A program made the position numbers and the translations under genes. A stretch of DNA of 8,757 nt from Streptococcaceae bacterium (GTDB lineage Bacteria > Bacillota > Bacilli > Lactobacillales > Streptococcaceae), in NCBI GenBank assembly GCA_031285105.1, contig JAITWV010000184.1, positions 1-8,757 of the forward strand. Reading direction: 5' to 3'. The notes beneath the pieces are model-generated. The model did not search any database, was not told where the DNA came from, and was given only the letters and a program-made list of their open reading frames with translations. Each line of letters starts with the position of its first letter. Position 1 is the stretch's first letter. Below, piece by piece: positions 7,093 through 8,757 of the stretch.

Positions 7093-7143
7093 AACAAATA
7101 CCCACATGTAAGTTAAACCATTCCTTACGTGTGGGTATTTGTT
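7093..7143. terminator. 20-bp inverted repeat after yccF, likely bidirectional terminator
   Basis: The arm 7093-7112 pairs with 7124-7143 across all 20 positions with one G-U wobble, closing an 11-base loop. The core is CCCACATGTAAG against CTTACGTGTGGG. The outer arms are A-rich on the left and T-rich on the right, and the T-rich stretch continues as ATTT. The tract is interrupted (TATTTGTTATTT), so it is a less typical terminator than the others here, but its place 3 bases after the yccF stop fits that role. Confidence 0.75.
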
Positions 7144-7190
7144 ATTTAATCGTATCAAAGAGCAAAAATAAATTCTCATAAAAGGACTCA

Positions 7191-7294
7191 AATATTGTAA
7201 CAATATCAGTTTCAGATTGTAACAATTTCCAGCCAATATTGTTACAATTTTTATCCCATATTGTAACAATATTTAGAGATTTTGTTACAATATT
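7191..7294. repeat. Array of five TTGTWACAA palindromes at 22-bp spacing
   Basis: Five 17-bp sites occupy 7191-7207, 7213-7229, 7235-7251, 7257-7273 and 7278-7294. The core TTGTWACAA is identical in all (centre base A, A, T, A, T). The outer arms approach the full palindrome AATATTGTWACAATATT, with only one to five departures per site. Centres are at 7199, 7221, 7243, 7265 and 7286, giving steps of 22, 22, 22 and 21 bp, or two DNA turns, so all sites face the same side of the helix. The spacers between sites differ in sequence, apart from an 11-base direct repeat ACAATATTTAG in the last two units. The 1-base centre prevents any of the sites from forming a hairpin, so the likely use is binding of a dimeric protein to duplex DNA. 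The protein is not identifiable from the window. Confidence 0.9.
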
Positions 7295-7370
7295 TAGTGA
7301 AAGCATTTTTTTCAATCAATTTATGGTGAAAAAAGGTAGGAAATGATGCTTTTTAAAGGTAATATGAAAA

Positions 7371-7376
7371 TATAAT
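7371..7376 (+). promoter_or_regulatory. Possible -10 element of the acetyltransferase gene
   Basis: A perfect TATAAT 85 bases before the start codon and about 80 bp after the palindrome array. No recognisable -35 is at 15-19 bp, and TATAAT occurs readily by chance in DNA this AT-rich. Confidence 0.3.
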
Positions 7377-7460
7377 GATAAATTGTATAGATAAAAAAAT
7401 AATAGAAAACATCTGTTTTGATTATTTGATTGTTATTTAAAGAATTACGAAAGGTAGATC

Positions 7461-8006
7461 ATGAAAAAAATGAAAACATTAACGAAAAATTTTTATACCA
7501 AAACGCTCACCATCAAGGACAGTGAAATCATTGAACAGCTTTTTCAACAGGCAAAAGATTATTTTTTATTGAGTGCAAATCAACCACCAAGCAAACAAAC
7601 GATTACTTCTTTTTTTCAGGATGTACCACCAAATAAAACAAGTGAGGATAAACTTTCACTAGGATTATTTATCCGTGAAAATGAATTAATCGCAGTAGCA
7701 GATATCATTAAAAATTTTCCAAAAGAGTCCACATGGATAATTGGCTTATTGCTCATTGCTCCAAAGTATCGTGGGCAAAATATTGGTTTTCTTTGGCATG
7801 AAGAGTTAGAAAAACTTGCTTTTACAAATGGTGCCGATACACTTCAACTTGGTGTGGTAAAGCAAAATGAAAAAGCGCGACATTTTTGGCAAAATCAAGG
7901 ATATGTTATCGAAAATGAAATACAAAGTGAAGTTGCTGGAAAAAGGGTCATAATTGTTCGTATGAAAAAAGAATTACATAAAAAAGCCTCTTTTTGCCTG
8001 AAATAA
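7461..8006 (+). CDS. GNAT-family N-acetyltransferase
   Basis: Cytoplasmic enzyme predicted to transfer an acetyl group from acetyl-CoA to an amine. The 181 residues show the GNAT core: a beta-strand with LIRENELIAVADI-like turn (about 69-84), motif A LLLIAPKYRGQNIG (96-109) with the pyrophosphate-binding loop, the following helix LWHEELEKLA, and motif B LGVVKQNEKARHFWQNQGY (130-148), where N136 to A139 and the aromatic pair near 141-148 are typical. In the motif A loop, the third position usually held by glycine (RGQGIG) is Asn107. The substrate cannot be told. The start ATG has GAAAGG 6 bases upstream; Met4 is a less supported alternative. The 3' end overlaps the -35 of the ybaB promoter. 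The palindrome array lies 167 bases upstream and may control this gene. Confidence 0.88.
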   Translation: MKKMKTLTKNFYTKTLTIKDSEIIEQLFQQAKDYFLLSANQPPSKQTITSFFQDVPPNKTSEDKLSLGLFIRENELIAVADIIKNFPKESTWIIGLLLIAPKYRGQNIGFLWHEELEKLAFTNGADTLQLGVVKQNEKARHFWQNQGYVIENEIQSEVAGKRVIIVRMKKELHKKASFCLK

Positions 8007-8023
8007 TCTGTTTGTGCTAAAAT
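7994..8023 (+). promoter_or_regulatory. ybaB promoter, starting inside the upstream gene
   Basis: TTGCCT (7994-7999), an 18-bp spacer and TAAAAT (8018-8023) preceded by TGC, an extended -10. The -35 lies within the last codons of the acetyltransferase gene. No terminator separates the two genes, so ybaB may receive both this transcription and read-through. Confidence 0.68.
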
Positions 8024-8056
8024 AGATAAGACAAAAAAAGAAAGAAGGTATAATTT

Positions 8057-8365
8057 ATGCGCGGAATGGGTAACATGAATCAATTGATGCAACAAGCTAA
8101 AAAATTACAAAAACAAATGGCGGAGGCTCAAGAAACATTGAATGCACAAGTTTTTGAAGGTGCTTCAACAAATGATTATGTAAAAGTCACTATCACAGGT
8201 GAGCGTAAAGTGAGCAATCTTGAGATTAACGAAGCAATTGTTGATCCACAAGATATCGATATGTTAAGCGATATGATCTTGATGGCAGTTAATGATGGAT
8301 TAGCTAAAGTTGAAGAAGCTCATGAAAAAACAATGGGTCGTTACACACAAGGTTTGCCGTTTTAA
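8057..8365 (+). CDS. ybaB: YbaB/EbfC nucleoid-associated protein
   Basis: Small DNA-binding protein that forms a tweezer-like dimer and coats the nucleoid, with links to recombinational repair. The 102 residues match the family length. The N-terminal part starts MRGMGNMNQLMQQAKKLQKQM, the usual Gly/Met-rich opening and long helix. Next come the beta-sheet core (VFEGASTNDYVKVTITGERKVSNLEIN) and the C-terminal helix (DMLSDMILMAVNDGLAKVEE), ending in GLPF. The start is fixed by AAGAAGG 8 bases upstream and the conserved opening; the in-frame Met4 and Met7 lack a good ribosome binding site. In many Firmicutes this gene sits between dnaX and recR; neither neighbours it here. It has its own promoter and terminator. 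Confidence 0.96.
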   Translation: MRGMGNMNQLMQQAKKLQKQMAEAQETLNAQVFEGASTNDYVKVTITGERKVSNLEINEAIVDPQDIDMLSDMILMAVNDGLAKVEEAHEKTMGRYTQGLPF

Positions 8366-8386
8366 GATAAAAATTGAATAAATTGC

Positions 8387-8425
8387 AACTCGCACAAATG
8401 TCAAGTGATATGTGCGGGTTTTTTT
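8387..8425 (+). terminator. Intrinsic terminator of ybaB
   Basis: AACTCGCACA (8387-8396) pairs with TGTGCGGGTT (8411-8420) with one wobble, around a 14-base loop, and runs into seven T bases (8419-8425). It lies 21 bases after the ybaB stop. Confidence 0.93.
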
Positions 8426-8585
8426 ATGCGTTGAAAATCCAAAACAATAGCAAATCAACGAAATAAAATTATTTTCAAAAAGATAACAAGCGCACTTCCA
8501 GCGATTTCAATGAATGTTATTTAGCGCCAATATAATGGTTAATTCACTAAAAAAAACTGTATAAATGTGATTAAATCAACGTTTT

Positions 8586-8621
8586 AAGATAGTTTAAAGC
8601 TTTTGAAAAAAGGCCTATCTT
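8586..8621 (+). other. Bulged hairpin with GAAA loop in the intergenic region
   Basis: AAGATAG (8586-8592) pairs with CTATCTT (8615-8621), and after a 6-base TTTAAA bulge GCTTTT (8599-8604) pairs with AAAGGC (8609-8614) with one wobble, closing a GAAA tetraloop. There is no T-run after it, so it is not a normal terminator. It lies about 65 bases before the last start codon and may be upstream of, or at the head of, its transcript. It may be chance in this AT-rich DNA. Confidence 0.35.
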
Positions 8622-8623
8622 CT

Positions 8624-8650
8624 TTGAAATTATTAAAAAATAATTATAGA
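8624..8650 (+). promoter_or_regulatory. Possible promoter of the final secreted-protein gene
   Basis: TTGAAA (8624-8629) and TATAGA (8645-8650) are separated by 15 bp, which is shorter than ideal. TATATA at 8654-8659 is an alternative -10 without a -35. The strong ribosome binding site downstream shows that a promoter must exist nearby, but this placement is tentative. The remaining bases 8426-8585 show only AT-rich sequence and weak inverted repeats. Confidence 0.3.
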
Positions 8651-8685
8651 TTGTATATAAGAAGGTGTTTTGAAAGGAGGAATTT

Positions 8686-8757
8686 ATGATTCGGAAAAAA
8701 AGTTTTTCAATTTTAATGACAGTGTCCTTGCTTTTTTCACTGTTGCCACCGATTTTG
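8686..8757 (+). CDS. Secreted or membrane protein, N-terminal signal peptide only (cut by window edge)
   Basis: Only 24 codons are visible. They begin MIRKKSFSILMTVSLLFSLL and continue with PPIL to the edge. The charged start (RKK) followed by a hydrophobic run of about 15 residues is a Sec signal peptide or membrane anchor, and the prolines could mark the approach to a cleavage site. The start is well supported by a perfect AAAGGAGG (8673-8680) 5 bases upstream. The mature protein is outside the window, so no function can be given. Confidence 0.75.
   Translation, partial: MIRKKSFSILMTVSLLFSLLPPIL

Larger units (their letters stand above)
7144..7460. other. 317-base non-coding region holding the palindrome array
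   Basis: No credible gene was found on either strand. The first 46 bases show nothing notable. Bases 7191-7294 hold the five-copy palindrome array listed separately. The rest is very AT-rich and contains a TATAAT at 7371-7376 that may be the -10 of the acetyltransferase gene, though no -35 hexamer fits, and the ribosome binding site GAAAGG (7449-7454) before the ATG at 7461. Confidence 0.6.

Noticed and set aside
7087..7269. Reverse-strand open frame of 60 codons across the palindrome array
   Set aside because: It runs through the inverted repeat and four of the five palindromes, shows no protein-like pattern and lacks a ribosome binding site.
7191..7294. CRISPR array
   Set aside because: Units are 22 bp with imperfect 17-bp palindromes and only 4-5 bp between them, no real spacers and no cas genes.
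7191..7294. Plasmid origin with iterons
   Set aside because: The 22-bp period fits, but no replication protein gene is nearby and flanking genes are chromosomal housekeeping genes; an origin of an integrated element cannot be excluded but is not supported.
7300..7352. Imperfect hairpin just after the array (AAAGCAT plus TTTTTTCA pairing with TGAAAAAA and ATGCTTT)
   Set aside because: Mostly A-T pairs with an 11-base bulge; expected by chance in such AT-rich DNA.
7343..7375. Ten-codon reading frame starting ATGATG after GGTAGG, as a leader peptide
   Set aside because: Too short to judge, no attenuator follows, and the spacing from GGTAGG is short; chance is the simpler explanation.
7984..8000. 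Terminator at the end of the acetyltransferase gene (AAAAAG-CCT-CTTTTT)
   Set aside because: Three-base loop and almost no G-C pairs, lying within coding sequence; unlikely to stop transcription.
8470..8484. Second CodY box (TATTTTCAAAAAGAT)
   Set aside because: Four mismatches to the 15-base consensus, including the central G; too weak in AT-rich DNA.

Overview
The window is low-GC chromosomal DNA of a Firmicute of the order Lactobacillales. The evidence is AT-rich intergenic DNA, strong AGGAGG-type ribosome binding sites, a zinc-free (C-minus) ribosomal protein S4 of 203 residues that looks like enterococcal and lactococcal S4, and a near-perfect CodY box. The genus cannot be fixed from the sequence alone. 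Every supported gene is on the + strand, mostly in short units separated by intrinsic terminators, and there is no insertion sequence, tRNA, rRNA or CRISPR array.

Layout: (1) 1-2060 is the 3' two thirds of isoleucyl-tRNA synthetase (ileS), closed by a terminator at 2117-2177. (2) 2337-4328 is a MacB-type exporter with ATPase and permease fused in one chain. It is preceded by a CodY box at 2237-2251 and closed by a terminator at 4333-4370. (3) 4622-5233 is rpsD (S4), with a promoter at 4424-4452 and a leader of about 160 nt. In that leader I can fold a pseudoknot and a hairpin that hides the Shine-Dalgarno sequence, as expected for S4 autoregulation. (4) 5403-6035 and 6035-6679 are two tandem paralogues sharing one promoter: N-terminal zinc ribbon, one membrane helix, and an exported C-terminal domain. 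They are coupled by a TGATG junction. (5) 6731-7090 is a YccF-family membrane protein, followed by a 20-bp inverted repeat. (6) 7144-7460 is non-coding and holds the most striking structure of the window: five copies of a palindrome with invariant core TTGTWACAA, centred 22, 22, 22 and 21 bp apart. (7) 7461-8006 is a GNAT acetyltransferase. (8) 8057-8365 is the nucleoid protein YbaB/EbfC, whose promoter begins inside the 3' end of the acetyltransferase gene. (9) 8426-8685 is mostly non-coding and leads to the first 24 codons of a secreted protein (8686 to the edge).

The housekeeping genes (ileS, rpsD, ybaB) look ordinary. The accessory material between them offers three second-look items: the 22-bp palindrome array upstream of the acetyltransferase gene, which looks like an operator cluster or protein-loading site for an unidentified DNA-binding protein; the tandem zinc-ribbon membrane pair with twin palindromes over its promoter; and the CodY box before an exporter that has no visible adaptor gene. 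I see no evidence that these genes form one joint system.
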